Assembly (NCBI RefSeq): GCF_025165815.1
Contig: NZ_JAFFZE010000015.1
Location: forward strand, 248,001 to 312,000
Length of the DNA: 64,000 nt
Direction: 5' to 3'
Source of the DNA: Actinophytocola gossypii
GTDB lineage: Bacteria > Actinomycetota > Actinomycetes > Mycobacteriales > Pseudonocardiaceae
This document shows positions 9,161-18,281 of this stretch, one piece after another (within the stretch, counting starts at the first letter, position 1; each line of letters starts with the position of its first letter). A model generated the notes under the pieces. The model was not told the origin of the DNA, searched no databases, and saw only the letters and a list, made by a program, of their open reading frames with translations. Position numbers and translations under genes: made by a program.

Positions 9161-9569
9161 GGCCCCGCGCCCGAGTCGTCGTCGAGGACCGCGACCGCGT
9201 GGGCGAGCCCGGACAGGTCGTCCTCGAACGGCGTGGTGTCCACGGAGGCGAACAGGTCGGCCACGTTCAACAGGTTGACCTTGGCCTCGACCGCCGCGCG
9301 GTCGCCGCCGAGGGCACCGAACCAGTCGTCGACGACCGCCTGGCGTGCGGGGCGAGTCGTGGTCCTTCCACCGCACGGTTCTTCACGACGACGACGCAGT
9401 CGCGGTACTCGACGAAGTCCGGGCAGAACAGCCAGCGGGCGGCGATGACGAACGGAACCGCCTGCTCCTGGTTGACGAAGTCGAGCGGGCTGAAGTCGGC
9501 GGCGTCCTGGCCGAACCCGTCGCGCCACTCGACGAAGAACCCGGGCAGCTCGGGCGTCTCGCCGTTCAC
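9157..9569 (-). pseudogene. Hypothetical acidic protein gene broken by one frameshift
   Basis: A GTG at 9569, preceded by GAGGAG, opens a frame with PELPGFFVEWRDGFGQDAAD and CPDFVEYRDCVVVVKNRAVE. Near 9355-9372 coding sense shifts into another minus-strand frame that reads VVDDWFGALGGDRAAVEAKV, then NLLNVADLFASVD, and stops at 9157. The span of 413 bp is not a multiple of three, as expected for one indel. With the frame repaired it would be a protein of about 137 residues of a family I do not recognise. It could be a real inactivation or a sequencing error in a GC-rich stretch. Confidence 0.6.
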
Positions 9570-9625
9570 GGAATCTCCTCGGATCGAGCCGGCCGCATCG
9601 TCCGCGCCGAGCGCAGGCTCGATTC

Positions 9626-11053
9626 CTAGGCCGCGTGGGTGAGGTGGCCGTCGAGGACGGTCGCGGTGATCGGGACCTCGCGCAGCTCGTCGGGCGGGAG
9701 GGCGCTCAGGTCGCGGCCGATCAGGACCAGGTCGGCCGGGTCGCCCACCTCGACGGTGGTGCGGCCGCCGGTGCTCGCGGCCAGGGCCTCGGCCAGGGTC
9801 AGGGCCTGTTCGGGGTGCCAGGGCGGGCGGTCGTCGTCGGTGCGGGTGATGGCCGAGGCGATCGCGTCCCACGGGTCGAGCGGGGCCACCGGAGCGTCCG
9901 AGCCGAACTCCAGGCGGGCGCCCGCGTCCAGCAGCGACCGGTACGCGAACGCGCGTGTGGTGCGGCCCGGCCAGTGCGCGTCGGCGGCGTCGCGGTCGTC
10001 CGGGGCGTGGGCGGGCTGCACGCCGGCGGTCACGCCGAGGGCGGCGAACCGGGGGACGTCCGCCACGTCGAGTAGTTGGGCGTGCTCGATCCGGCCGCCC
10101 GTGCCCAACGCGGCGAACGTGTCCAGCGCGATCGTGTTGGCGTCGTCGCCGATCGCGTGCAGGGCCAGGGCGATGCCGTGCTCGGTCGCCCGACGGGTGA
10201 GGGGGAGCAGGTCCGCCGGCGGGAGCAGGAGTTGGCCTCGGTGGCCGTCGTGGTAGTGGTCGCGGCAGTACGCGGTGCGGGTGTTCAGCGATCCGTCGAG
10301 GAACAGCTTCAGCGGGCCGACGGTCAGCAGGCCGCGCGCTCCCGGGAGCACGTCGCCGGTGCGGTGACCACGCTCGATCGCCCGCTCCAGCGCGAACCTG
10401 GCCACCACGCACCGAATCCGCGTGGACGGCTCGCGCCGCGCCGCCCGGCGGGTCCAGTCGGCGATCGTGTCGGTGTACTCGTAGTCGGCGATCGCGGTGA
10501 CGCCCCTGGCGGCCGCCGCGTCGGTCGCGGCCAGCACCCAGTCGTCGCTGACCGCCACGGCCGGGGCGGGTAGGGCCGCGGTGAGGGCCATGCACTCGTC
10601 CTCGACGAACACGCCGGTCGGGTGGTCGCGCCCGGCCAGCCGCAGCGCCGCCGAGTTGAGCCACAGCGTGTGCAGGTCGTTGCTGAACAACGCGGCCGGA
10701 CGGGTCGGCAGCACCCGGTCCAGCACCGTCTTGTGTGGACGGTCGGGCCACAGGGCGGCGTGGAAGTGCGCGCCCCGCACCAGATCCTCGCCCGGCGGCG
10801 CCGACGCGGCGAGCAGCGACGCGGCGTGTGCCGCCGACGTGGCCGCCGCCAGGTCGACCCGCCGGCGCGCGCTGGCCCACTGGAGCAGGTGCGCGTGCGC
10901 GTCGACCAGCCCGGGCAGCAGCGTCCCGCCGCGCCCGTCGACGTCGCCACCCCCGCCGACCGGCTCGATCGCCGCGACCCGCCCGTGCTCCACGCGGACG
11001 GTGGCGCGGCGGCCGGTCAGACCGAGCGCGACGTCGTGGAGCGTCAGGCTCAT
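9626..11053 (-). CDS. Amidohydrolase-family protein (YtcJ-like, metal-dependent)
   Basis: 475 residues. The first metal motif is DAHAHL (His53 and His55). [10 protein letters not shown] and the terminal [12 protein letters not shown] supply the later His and Asp ligands seen in YtcJ/AepA-type amidohydrolases. The C-terminal strand [16 protein letters not shown] is the usual small beta-sandwich. The ATG overlaps the stop codon of the upstream receiver gene (ATGA), placing it last in the transcript of the signalling operon at 11050-14265. Such enzymes hydrolyse amides or related C-N bonds; the substrate is unknown. Its link to the two-component genes may only be shared transcription. Confidence 0.8.
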   Translation of the reverse strand: MSLTLHDVALGLTGRRATVRVEHGRVAAIEPVGGGGDVDGRGGTLLPGLVDAHAHLLQWASARRRVDLAAATSAAHAASLLAASAPPGEDLVRGAHFHAALWPDRPHKTVLDRVLPTRPAALFSNDLHTLWLNSAALRLAGRDHPTGVFVEDECMALTAALPAPAVAVSDDWVLAATDAAAARGVTAIADYEYTDTIADWTRRAARREPSTRIRCVVARFALERAIERGHRTGDVLPGARGLLTVGPLKLFLDGSLNTRTAYCRDHYHDGHRGQLLLPPADLLPLTRRATEHGIALALHAIGDDANTIALDTFAALGTGGRIEHAQLLDVADVPRFAALGVTAGVQPAHAPDDRDAADAHWPGRTTRAFAYRSLLDAGARLEFGSDAPVAPLDPWDAIASAITRTDDDRPPWHPEQALTLAEALAASTGGRTTVEVGDPADLVLIGRDLSALPPDELREVPITATVLDGHLTHAA

Positions 11054-11496
11054 GTGCCGGGCAGCTTGACCACGGTCACGAAGAAGTCGTCGATCTGGCG
11101 GATCACCTCGATGAACCGCTCGAAGTCCACCGGCTTGCTCACGTACGCGTTGGCGTGCAATGAGTAACTGCGCACGATGTCCTCCTCGGCCTCCGAGGTG
11201 GTCAGTACGACGACCGGGATCAGCCGCAGCTCCGGGTCGTCCTTCAGCTCCGCCAGCACCTCGCGGCCGTCGCGGCGCGGCAGGTTCAGGTCCAGCAGGA
11301 TCAGGCCGGGGCGCGGCGCGTCGGCGTACTCGCCCTCCCGGCGCAGGAAGTTCAGCGCCTCCTCGCCGTCCTGCACCACGTGCAGGTGGTTGCGGATCTT
11401 GTGGTGCTCGAAGGCTTCCTTCGTCATCAGCACGTCGCCGTCGTCGTCCTCGACCAGCAGCACGTCGATCACGTCGAGCGGGGTTGGCTCAGCCAT
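11050..11496 (-). CDS. Single-domain response regulator (Rcp1-like)
   Basis: 148 residues containing only a receiver domain. The acidic pocket is VEDDDGD (15-21), the phospho-acceptor is Asp69 in [13 protein letters not shown], and the conserved Thr and Lys are in [11 protein letters not shown] and YVSKPVD. The extra residues after LNLPRRDG are typical of Rcp1-type regulators paired with phytochrome or CHASE3 kinases. No output domain is present, so it would act by protein contact or relay phosphate. It overlaps the kinase gene upstream by 8 bp. Confidence 0.88.
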   Translation of the reverse strand: MAEPTPLDVIDVLLVEDDDGDVLMTKEAFEHHKIRNHLHVVQDGEEALNFLRREGEYADAPRPGLILLDLNLPRRDGREVLAELKDDPELRLIPVVVLTTSEAEEDIVRSYSLHANAYVSKPVDFERFIEVIRQIDDFFVTVVKLPGT

Positions 11497-13057
11497 CGGT
11501 GTCCTCTTCCTCGGGGGTCTTCGGGTCCTCGGGCGGCTCGGGATCGGCCAGCACCGGCAGCGTGAAGCAGAACCGCGACCCGGACTCGACCGACGTGTCG
11601 AGCCAGATCGTGCCGCCGTGGTACTCGATGATCTTGCGGCACATGGCCAGGCCGATGCCGGTGCCGGGATAGTCCGCCTTGTTGTGCAGCCGCTGGAAGA
11701 TCACGAAGATCCGCTCGGCGTACTCGGGGTCGATGCCGATCCCGTTGTCGGCGATCGAGAACTCCCAGAACCCGTCCTCGACCGGGCGCACGCCGACGTG
11801 CACCTGCGGGGGCGCGTCGCCGTGGAACTTCAGCGCGTTGCCGATGAGGTTCTGGAACACCGTGGTCAGCAGCGGCACCTCGGCGTTGACCTCGGGCAGG
11901 TCGTCGGAGGTGACGCTCGCGCCGGTCTGCTCGATCGCGGTCGCCAGGTTCGCGGTCGCCTGTTCCAGCACCGCGTCGCAGGACACCACGGTCGGCTCCC
12001 GCACGATCCGGCCCACCCGGCTGAACGCCAGCAGGTCGTTGATCAGCACCTGCATCCGCTTCGCGCCGTCGACCGCGAACCCGATGTACTGGTCGGCCCG
12101 CTCGTCGAGCTGTCCGGCGTAGCGCCGTTCCAGCAGCTGGCAGAAGCTCGCCACCTTCCGCAGCGGCTCCTGCAGGTCGTGCGAGGCGACGTAGGCGAAC
12201 TGCTCCAGCTCCTGGTTCGACCGCTCCAGGTCCTGGGTGCGCGCGTCGAGCACCGCGTGGGCCTCCCGCAGCGCGGCGAGTTCGTGCAGGATCCGCTCCC
12301 GCATGCGGTTGACGTCCGCGCCGAGCTCCCGGATCTCCCGGGGTCCGCTCCGCTCGACCTCGTGCTCGAAGTCGCCGCCCGCGACCGTGCGCACCTCCTC
12401 GGCCAGCCGCGACACCGGACGCAGCGCCGTGGTCCGCAGGACGAACGCCAGCGCGAGCACGATCAGCACGAACCCGGCCGCGATCACCACGCAGACCACG
12501 TTCAGCGTGGTCTCCGAGGTGCCCAGGCTGGCCACGGCGCTCTCCCGGGCGTCGACCAGGTTGTCCTGCACCCGGTTGAGCGCCGCGCGGACCCGGTCGA
12601 ACGCCGCCTGGCCCAGCCTGATCGTCGAGTCCGCCGGGCGTCCGGTGGCCTCGACGGCGGCGATCGTCGGCTCGGCGTAGGTGGTGCGCCACAGCTCCAT
12701 CCGCTCGGTGACCTGCCGCAGGTTGGTCTGGGCCGCCGGCAGGTCGGTCACCAGGTCCTCGAGCTGGCCGACCGCGTCCTGCTGCGCCTCCACGCCGCCG
12801 ATGAACGGGCGGAGCAGGTCGGTCTGCGCGCCGAGCACGTACCCGCGCACCCCGGTCTCCTGGTCGACCAGTGCCGCCTCCAGCCGCAGCGACTGCAGCA
12901 GCGCCGGGTCGATCCGGTCCACCACCCGCTTGCGGACGTCGGAGAGGTTGGTCAGCGCGAACCCGCCGACGACGATCGCCGCCAGCGAGAACAGCGCGAC
13001 CGCGGCGACGCTGACATTGACGATCCGCCGCAGCGACCAGCGGGCCGGCTCGGTCAT
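11489..13057 (-). CDS. Membrane sensor histidine kinase with CHASE3 and HAMP domains
   Basis: 522 residues. TM1 about 13-35, an extracytoplasmic helical CHASE3 domain about 40-180 with [14 protein letters not shown]2 about 187-208, HAMP about 209-262, a coiled coil, then HisKA with [15 protein letters not shown] (His293). The HATPase domain carries NLIGNALKF (N box), [10 protein letters not shown] (G1) and [12 protein letters not shown] (G2). The [10 protein letters not shown] box is that of kinases paired with Rcp1-like receivers. It sits between a receiver-PP2C gene and a single receiver with overlapping stops, so all three probably form one pathway. Confidence 0.9.
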   Translation of the reverse strand: MTEPARWSLRRIVNVSVAAVALFSLAAIVVGGFALTNLSDVRKRVVDRIDPALLQSLRLEAALVDQETGVRGYVLGAQTDLLRPFIGGVEAQQDAVGQLEDLVTDLPAAQTNLRQVTERMELWRTTYAEPTIAAVEATGRPADSTIRLGQAAFDRVRAALNRVQDNLVDARESAVASLGTSETTLNVVCVVIAAGFVLIVLALAFVLRTTALRPVSRLAEEVRTVAGGDFEHEVERSGPREIRELGADVNRMRERILHELAALREAHAVLDARTQDLERSNQELEQFAYVASHDLQEPLRKVASFCQLLERRYAGQLDERADQYIGFAVDGAKRMQVLINDLLAFSRVGRIVREPTVVSCDAVLEQATANLATAIEQTGASVTSDDLPEVNAEVPLLTTVFQNLIGNALKFHGDAPPQVHVGVRPVEDGFWEFSIADNGIGIDPEYAERIFVIFQRLHNKADYPGTGIGLAMCRKIIEYHGGTIWLDTSVESGSRFCFTLPVLADPEPPEDPKTPEEEDTDG

Positions 13058-14265
13058 CCGCTCTCCCGCGCCGGCCAGCGCAGCGACACCACGCACATGT
13101 CGTCGTCGAGGTCCTCGCCGTTGAGCTCGCGCACCCGGCTGACCACCTCGTCGAGCAGCCGGCCGTCGCGCAGCCCGGCGCCCGCTGCGCTCTCCACGAG
13201 CCGGACCAGCCCGTCCACGTCGAGGCGGCGGCGTTCGGTGCCGACCCGGCCGTCGATCAGCCCGTCGGTGTACATGAACAGCGTCCACCGCTCGCCGAGG
13301 GTGATCTCGCCGCTCGGCCAGGTGTCCCGCTCGCCGACCCCGACCGGGCTGCGCACCGGCGCAGACAGCTCCCGAACGCCTTCCGGGGTGAGCAGCAGCG
13401 GCGGTGGGTGGCCGACCAGGTGCATGCGTGCCTTCGTGCGGGACGGGTCGATCGAGATCATGCACAGCGTGGTGAACAGGTGCGGCTTGAACCGCTCGTG
13501 CCGGAAGACCTGGTCGACCACGGTCAGCACCTCGGTGGCCGGGCGGTCGGAGAGCACCATCGTGCGCCAGGCGACCCGCATGGACACGCCGAGCGCGGCC
13601 TCGTCCGCGCCGTGTCCGCAGACGTCGCCGACCACGGCGTGCACCCAGCCGTCCGGCGTCTCGATCACGTCGTAGAAGTCGCCGCCGAGCAGCAGCCGGC
13701 GGCCGCCCGGGGTGTAGCGCGCCGACACCCGAGGCGCGTCGTCGGCGACCAGCGGGGACGGCAGCAGGCCGCGCTCGAGCCTGCGGTTCTCCTCGGCGAA
13801 GATCTCGGCGTCGCGGAGCTGGCGTTGCAGTTCGTCGGACCGCTCGCGCTCGACCGCGTAGCGGATGACCCGGACCAGCGCGTTTCCGTCGACCTGACCC
13901 TTGACCAGGTAGTCCTGGGCGCCGACGCGCACGGCCTCCTCGCCGAGGTCCTGGTCGGCGAGGCCGGTGAGCACGACGACCGCCACCGCGGGCACGTTCT
14001 CCTGCAGCCAGCGCAGCCCGCCGAGCTCGTGGGTGTCCGGCAGGCCGAGGTCGAGCAGCACGCACGCGGCGCCGGGCAGGGCCTCCTTGGCCTCGGCGAG
14101 GGTGCGCACCCGGTCCAGTTCGACCGGCGCGCCGCCGTCGAGCAGCAGCTCCTCGACCAGCAACGCGTCGCCGTCGTCGTCCTCGATCAGGAGTACCCGC
14201 GTCGGACCGGACCGCTCGAGTCCACGCGCCCCGTTCGGCGCCACGTCCCGGGTTGCCATCGGCAC
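13054..14265 (-). CDS. Response regulator fused to a PP2C/SpoIIE-type serine phosphatase
   Basis: 403 residues. The receiver domain (about 22-140) has VLLIEDDDGD and the acceptor Asp72 in VLLDLGLPD, with Lys122 in YLVKG. A helical linker follows. The phosphatase domain (about 165-400) shows LLLGGDFYDV (192-201), VVGDVCGHGADEA, FMYTDGLIDGR and the terminal LDDDMCVVSLRW, which hold the metal-binding aspartates. Such RsbU/RssB-like fusions dephosphorylate anti-sigma-factor antagonists. The first codon read is a GTG at 14265; ATG 14259 is an alternative. It is the first gene of a transcript continuing through the kinase, receiver and amidohydrolase genes. Confidence 0.88.
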   Translation of the reverse strand: MPMATRDVAPNGARGLERSGPTRVLLIEDDDGDALLVEELLLDGGAPVELDRVRTLAEAKEALPGAACVLLDLGLPDTHELGGLRWLQENVPAVAVVVLTGLADQDLGEEAVRVGAQDYLVKGQVDGNALVRVIRYAVERERSDELQRQLRDAEIFAEENRRLERGLLPSPLVADDAPRVSARYTPGGRRLLLGGDFYDVIETPDGWVHAVVGDVCGHGADEAALGVSMRVAWRTMVLSDRPATEVLTVVDQVFRHERFKPHLFTTLCMISIDPSRTKARMHLVGHPPPLLLTPEGVRELSAPVRSPVGVGERDTWPSGEITLGERWTLFMYTDGLIDGRVGTERRRLDVDGLVRLVESAAGAGLRDGRLLDEVVSRVRELNGEDLDDDMCVVSLRWPARESG

Positions 14266-14377
14266 CTGCCGTTCCTTCGTTCCCGGGTGCCGACCTCCTT
14301 CGCGGCCGATACGGGTCCGCTCATCCTAGCCACCGCGACCGCGTCGTCCCCGCCGTGGTCGAGGGTGTCGTCGGCCG

Positions 14378-14896
14378 TCAGTAGTAACCCTTCCCGCTGT
14401 CGAGCAACTCGCGGATCGTGTCCGCGTGACCGGCGTGCCGGGCGGTCTCCTCGATCATGTGCAGCATCATCCACCGCAGGTTCGCCCGGCCGGAGCCGAA
14501 GTCGCGGTTGCGGCCGACGGTGTCGAGCGGGTGCGCGGCCAGGATCTCGTCGGAGACCGCGCACTGGCGCCGGTAGTCGTCGAGCAGGGTGGCCAGCGGG
14601 ACGTCGCCGACCATGAAGTCCGCGTCCTCCTCCGCCGACTCCTGGAACTGCGGGTTGTCCTCCCGGCCGCGGTCGAGGAACAGCACCTCGAACCAGCAGT
14701 GCTCGACCCAGCGCAGATGGGAGACCAGGCCGGCCATCGTCATCAGTGGCGAGTCCGGGAGCACCGAGCGGTGTGCGTCGGCCTCGGCGAGTCCTTCGCA
14801 CTTCCAGTGGACGATCGCGCGCTGCAGGTTCAGCCAACCGGCCAGTTGGGACCGCTCGTCGGCCTCGAAGTCGGGGCGTACCCGGGGAATCGTCAT
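14378..14896 (-). CDS. DinB/DUF664-family protein
   Basis: 172 residues. The DinB helix pattern is clear: MAGLVSHLRWVEHCWFEVLF with the first ligand His, and WMMLHMIEETARHAGHADTI with the HxxxH-type pair. It is a paralogue of the 8608-9114 protein with the same domain order. Likely a metal-dependent thiol (mycothiol) transferase-type enzyme of unknown substrate. It is upstream of and divergent from the lipoprotein at 14984 and separated by 112 bp from the signalling operon, so it appears to be a single-gene unit. Confidence 0.75.
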   Translation of the reverse strand: MTIPRVRPDFEADERSQLAGWLNLQRAIVHWKCEGLAEADAHRSVLPDSPLMTMAGLVSHLRWVEHCWFEVLFLDRGREDNPQFQESAEEDADFMVGDVPLATLLDDYRRQCAVSDEILAAHPLDTVGRNRDFGSGRANLRWMMLHMIEETARHAGHADTIRELLDSGKGYY

Positions 14897-14983
14897 GCGC
14901 GCGGAGGCTACGGCCCGGTCCGGTACGCGCGCACGCGCATTTCGTGTTCGGTACCCGGGTTGACGCCGTGATAGGAATGTTAC

Positions 14984-16414
14984 ATGTTGCGTTGGCGTGT
15001 CTTGATCGTGCTGGCACTGGTCCTGCTCTCCGGGTGCACGGCGCAGGCGCCGGCGGCCAGCCCACCAGGCCCGGAAACCCCGCAGGCCTACCAGCTGGTC
15101 AGCCGGCCGGACCTGCGACCACCACGGATCTCGATCCGCACCGCGGAGGCGGGGCTCGATCCCGGTTACGTGTTCCTGATGGTGCGGTTCAGCGACCGGG
15201 AGAAGGGCGACCCGCAGGCCTACGCGGTCGTCGTGGACCGGACGGGCGAACTGGTGTGGACCAAACGCTTCGACGACGACGGCACCTTCCCCAACGACCT
15301 GGCGGTGCAGACGTACCGGGGCCAGCCGGTGATCACCTACTGGCGGGGCGCGTCGGAGGAGCAGGGCTGGGCCAACGGCGAGTACGTGCTGCTGGACTCC
15401 CGGTACCGCGAGGTCGCCACGGTCGCCGGCGGCAACGGGTACCACGCGGACTTCCACGACCTGGAGATCACCCCGCGCGGGACCGCGTACGTGCTGTCCT
15501 ACCCGACCGTGCGCGGGAACGAGGAGGTGCGCGAGGGCGTGATCCAGGAGGTCGACATCGACACCGGGAAGGTGCTGTTCGAGTGGCACAGCATCGACCA
15601 CATCGGTCTCGAGGAGTCGGCGGCCCCCGCCCCCGAGGAGAACGAGGCGTTCGACTACTTCCACATCAACTCGGTCGACGAGGGCCCGGACGGCGACCTG
15701 CTCGTGTCCGCGCGGCACACCAAGGCGATCTACCGGATCGACCGTGCGACCGGCGAGGTCGAGTGGACGATGGGCGGCTCGCACAGCGACTTCGACCTCG
15801 GCGAGGGCGTCGAGTTCGGCTGGCAGCACGACGCGCGCTGGCACTCCGACGGCCGGATCAGCCTGCTGGACAACGCGTCCAACCTCGACGACCAGGGCCC
15901 ACCGTCGCGCGCGCTGACGCTGGAGGTCGACGAGGACGAGCGAACGGCGGAGATCGCCAGCGAGTACGAGAGCCCGGACGAGCTGACCAGCGGCAGCCAG
16001 GCCAACCACCAGCTGCTGCCGAGCGGGAACAGCGTGGTCGGCTGGGGGTCGCGGCCGGCGTTCACCGCGTTCGCCCCGTCCGGCGAGATCCTGCTGCACG
16101 GGACGCTGCCGCAGGACACGTTCTCGTACCGGGCGGTGCTCGCCGAGTGGGCCGGCGAGCCGGACGGGTCGCCGGCGGCGGTGGTCCGGGACTCGAAGGT
16201 GTACGTGTCGTGGAACGGTGCCACCGAGGTACGCGAGTGGCGCCTGCTCACCGGCGACAGCGAGGGCGAGATGGCGGAGGCTGCGGTGTCCCCCCGAACG
16301 GGCTTCGAGACGGCCATCGACCTCCCGGACGACGCCGCGTACGTGGCGGTCGAGGCCGTTGACGACCAGGGCAACGCGATCGGGCGCTCCGGGGTCACGT
16401 CAGCCGAGCGCTGA
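14984..16414 (+). CDS. Arylsulfotransferase (ASST)-family lipoprotein
   Basis: 476 residues. A lipoprotein signal with lipobox LLSGC (Cys18) predicts attachment to the outer face of the membrane. The rest resembles the beta-propeller of the ASST family: HADFHDLEITPRGTAYVLSY, FDYFHINSVDEGPDGDLL, TGEVEWTMGG and FGWQHDARWHSDGRISLLDN, with repeated blade motifs and conserved histidines. Bacterial ASSTs move sulfate between phenols by a His-sulfate intermediate, but many actinobacterial members have no tested activity. It stands alone and is followed by the hairpin at 16441-16469. Confidence 0.75.
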   Translation: MLRWRVLIVLALVLLSGCTAQAPAASPPGPETPQAYQLVSRPDLRPPRISIRTAEAGLDPGYVFLMVRFSDREKGDPQAYAVVVDRTGELVWTKRFDDDGTFPNDLAVQTYRGQPVITYWRGASEEQGWANGEYVLLDSRYREVATVAGGNGYHADFHDLEITPRGTAYVLSYPTVRGNEEVREGVIQEVDIDTGKVLFEWHSIDHIGLEESAAPAPEENEAFDYFHINSVDEGPDGDLLVSARHTKAIYRIDRATGEVEWTMGGSHSDFDLGEGVEFGWQHDARWHSDGRISLLDNASNLDDQGPPSRALTLEVDEDERTAEIASEYESPDELTSGSQANHQLLPSGNSVVGWGSRPAFTAFAPSGEILLHGTLPQDTFSYRAVLAEWAGEPDGSPAAVVRDSKVYVSWNGATEVREWRLLTGDSEGEMAEAAVSPRTGFETAIDLPDDAAYVAVEAVDDQGNAIGRSGVTSAER

Positions 16415-16440
16415 CCACCCGATGGGCTGAACGGCCCAGC

Positions 16441-16469
16441 CGGTACGGCCGTTGGGCGCTGCCGTACCG
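16441..16469 (+). terminator. GC-rich hairpin after the ASST-like gene
   Basis: CGGTACGGC (16441-16449) and GCCGTACCG (16461-16469) form a perfect 9-bp stem with an 11-base loop, 27 bp after the ASST stop. It covers the TTG at 16452 that would give the longest reading of the next gene, which argues for a later start for that gene. An operator role cannot be excluded. Confidence 0.55.
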
Positions 16470-16478
16470 ATACGGTCG

Positions 16479-17606
16479 GTGACTGTGCGTGTCGAACCGG
16501 CTGCGGTCCTCGGGGTTGGCTGGTACCTGCCGGTGCCCTACCTCGCCGTGCGGTTCGGCGGGGGATGGGCGGCCGGGCTGGTGCTCGCGGCGCTGCTCGC
16601 CGGAGTGGTGCTCGGGCGTGCGGTCCGTTGGCGGGTTCGAGGGTGCGTGCTGGGTGCCGCCGGGTTCGCCGTGCTCGGTCTGGCCGACGCGCTGCCGGCG
16701 GTGCTCGCCGGGGCGGTGGCGGTCGGGGCCGGAGGTGCGCTGACCGGTGCGGGGGAGAGCCGGTTCGGCGCGCTGGTCGGGCCGGTGCTCGGGCTCGCGC
16801 TGGTCACCGTGGGGTTCCCGGTCGCCTGCCTGGTGGCCGCGAGCGGTTGGGCCGTGGTCGGCGGACTGTCGCTGCGGGACCGCCTGTCCCCGGTGGACGC
16901 CGGTGGCCTGGCGGGCGACGTCGGCGGGCGGCCGTCCTGGGTGGACGGCGGTGCTCGGGGTGCGACCGCCGGGCGGCCGTCCTCGGCGGACGCTGGTGGG
17001 CCGTCGTCCTCGACCGGCGCTGGTGGGCTGTCGTCCTCCACCGGCGCTGGTGGGCCGTCGTCCGCCACCGGCGACGGTGGGCGGGGTGTGCTGCGTCGAC
17101 TGGTGTTCGCCGTCGGGGGGCCGTGGGCATTGGTGCCGGTGCTGCCGTTGGCCGCTCGCCATGTCGGCGGTGCGGTCGTGGCCGCCTCGCTGTTCGTGGC
17201 GTTCGTGGTGACGGTGGTGGTGGTCCGGGACGGGGTCGCGGTGTGGGCGTGCGCGCGGTGGACCCGGCACCGGCGGCGCGTCGTCGGCGTCGCGGTCCTC
17301 GGCGTGGCGTTCGTGCCGCCCGCGCTGACCGCGGCCACCGGGGCCGAGCCGGTGCCGGCGGCGATCGCGCTGCTGTTGTGCGCGGCGCTGCTGGCGCTCG
17401 GGACCGCGCTCGTCCCGGTCGGCCCGGGGGTGGCGGCCGTGGTGGTGCTCGCCGCCGGTGGTCTGGCCGGACTCGGCGTGGCGGTGCTGCCGTGGCTGGT
17501 GCTCACCGCCGCCGGGGCGGGCGGTGCCCGGTTGCTGCACCGGTCCGGGATCAGGCCATCGGCTCGCGCAGCCTGCGCAGTGTGTCCGCGTACATGCCGG
17601 CCTTGA
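16479..17606 (+). CDS. Ala/Gly/Val-rich integral membrane protein with a repetitive linker
   Basis: About 375 residues from the GTG at 16479; a TTG at 16452 lies inside a hairpin and is rejected, and GTG 16485 is also possible. Two blocks of roughly four to five hydrophobic segments (first about 15-135, second about 205-350) are separated by a low-complexity linker of imperfect PSSSTGAGG repeats encoded by 16977-17081. No domain family is recognised; transporter-like topology is all that can be said. Its last 56 bp overlap the end of the convergent enoyl-CoA hydratase gene, and the final 18 residues look like read-through of antisense sequence, so the 3' end may be recent or damaged. Confidence 0.6.
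   Translation: MTVRVEPAAVLGVGWYLPVPYLAVRFGGGWAAGLVLAALLAGVVLGRAVRWRVRGCVLGAAGFAVLGLADALPAVLAGAVAVGAGGALTGAGESRFGALVGPVLGLALVTVGFPVACLVAASGWAVVGGLSLRDRLSPVDAGGLAGDVGGRPSWVDGGARGATAGRPSSADAGGPSSSTGAGGLSSSTGAGGPSSATGDGGRGVLRRLVFAVGGPWALVPVLPLAARHVGGAVVAASLFVAFVVTVVVVRDGVAVWACARWTRHRRRVVGVAVLGVAFVPPALTAATGAEPVPAAIALLLCAALLALGTALVPVGPGVAAVVVLAAGGLAGLGVAVLPWLVLTAAGAGGARLLHRSGIRPSARAACAVCPRTCRP
16977..17081 (+). repeat. 27-bp tandem repeat (minisatellite) inside the membrane protein gene
   Basis: Four units end at 17000, 17027, 17054 and 17081. The first is 24 bp and the others 27 bp, differing by a few bases. Each encodes a variant of the nonapeptide PSSSTGAGG. The unit length keeps the frame, so copy number could vary without breaking the protein. 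Confidence 0.85.
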
Positions 17607-18210
17607 TCGCGCCCAGCGTGCTGGGGTTCTTGCCGGCCAGCGGCCGCACCTTCGCCACCGCCGTGGCCAGCACCTCCGCCTCCGCGACCGCGGCGTCGAC
17701 CACGCCGGCCGCCGCCGCGTCGGTGCCGCCGAAGCGCCGGCCGGTCGTCATCGCCTCGAGCGCCGCGGCCGGGGTGAGCTTGTGCTGGACGAGCGCGGAC
17801 ATGCCGGGCGCGAACGGGAGGTTGATGTCGACCTCGGGCAGGCAGAAGAACCCCCGGTCGGCGCGCATCACCCGGAAGTCGTGCGCCAGCGCCAGCATCG
17901 CGCCGGCCGCGAACGCGTGTCCCTGGATCGCGGCGACCGTCGGGGCCGGGAACTCCAGCACCCGGGCCAGCAGGGCCTGCACGTCGCCGATGTAGGACGC
18001 CAGCTGGTCGCCGTGCCGGCCGAGCCATTCGAGGTCGAGCCCGTTGGAGAAGAACTTGCCGGTGGCGGTGGTGACCAGCGCTCGGGGCTCGGCCCGCTCG
18101 ACCTCGTCGAGGGCCGCGCCGACCTCGGACAGCCAGTCGGGATGGAACCGGTTCTCGTCGTCGCCAAGGTCGAGCACGAACACATCGGCGTCACGGGTCA
18201 GTTTCGGCAT
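17551..18210 (-). CDS. Enoyl-CoA hydratase/isomerase-family protein
   Basis: 219 residues, short for a hydratase but usual for the ECI-like isomerases. FVLDLGDDENRFHPDWL starts the crotonase fold. ALVTTATGKFFSNGLDLEWL supplies the first oxyanion-hole strand, and AIQGHAFAAGAMLALAHDFR the second (GHAFAAG). PEVDINLPFAPGM corresponds to the acid/base region, with Glu in PEVDI as in Delta3,Delta2-enoyl-CoA isomerases. It probably works in fatty-acid or related acyl-CoA degradation. Its 3' end overlaps the convergent membrane protein gene by 56 bp. Confidence 0.82.
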   Translation of the reverse strand: MPKLTRDADVFVLDLGDDENRFHPDWLSEVGAALDEVERAEPRALVTTATGKFFSNGLDLEWLGRHGDQLASYIGDVQALLARVLEFPAPTVAAIQGHAFAAGAMLALAHDFRVMRADRGFFCLPEVDINLPFAPGMSALVQHKLTPAAALEAMTTGRRFGGTDAAAAGVVDAAVAEAEVLATAVAKVRPLAGKNPSTLGAIKAGMYADTLRRLREPMA

Positions 18211-18281
18211 GACACGACAATACTCGCCGGTAACATCTCTTCGGGTGAGTCCACTGAGGACGTCGCTGACCTGCGGGTACC

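Noticed and set aside
16452-16478. TTG at 16452 as the start of the membrane protein
   Set aside because: It lies in the loop of the 9-bp hairpin at 16441-16469 and has no ribosome site; the first residues it would add are not hydrophobic or conserved-looking.
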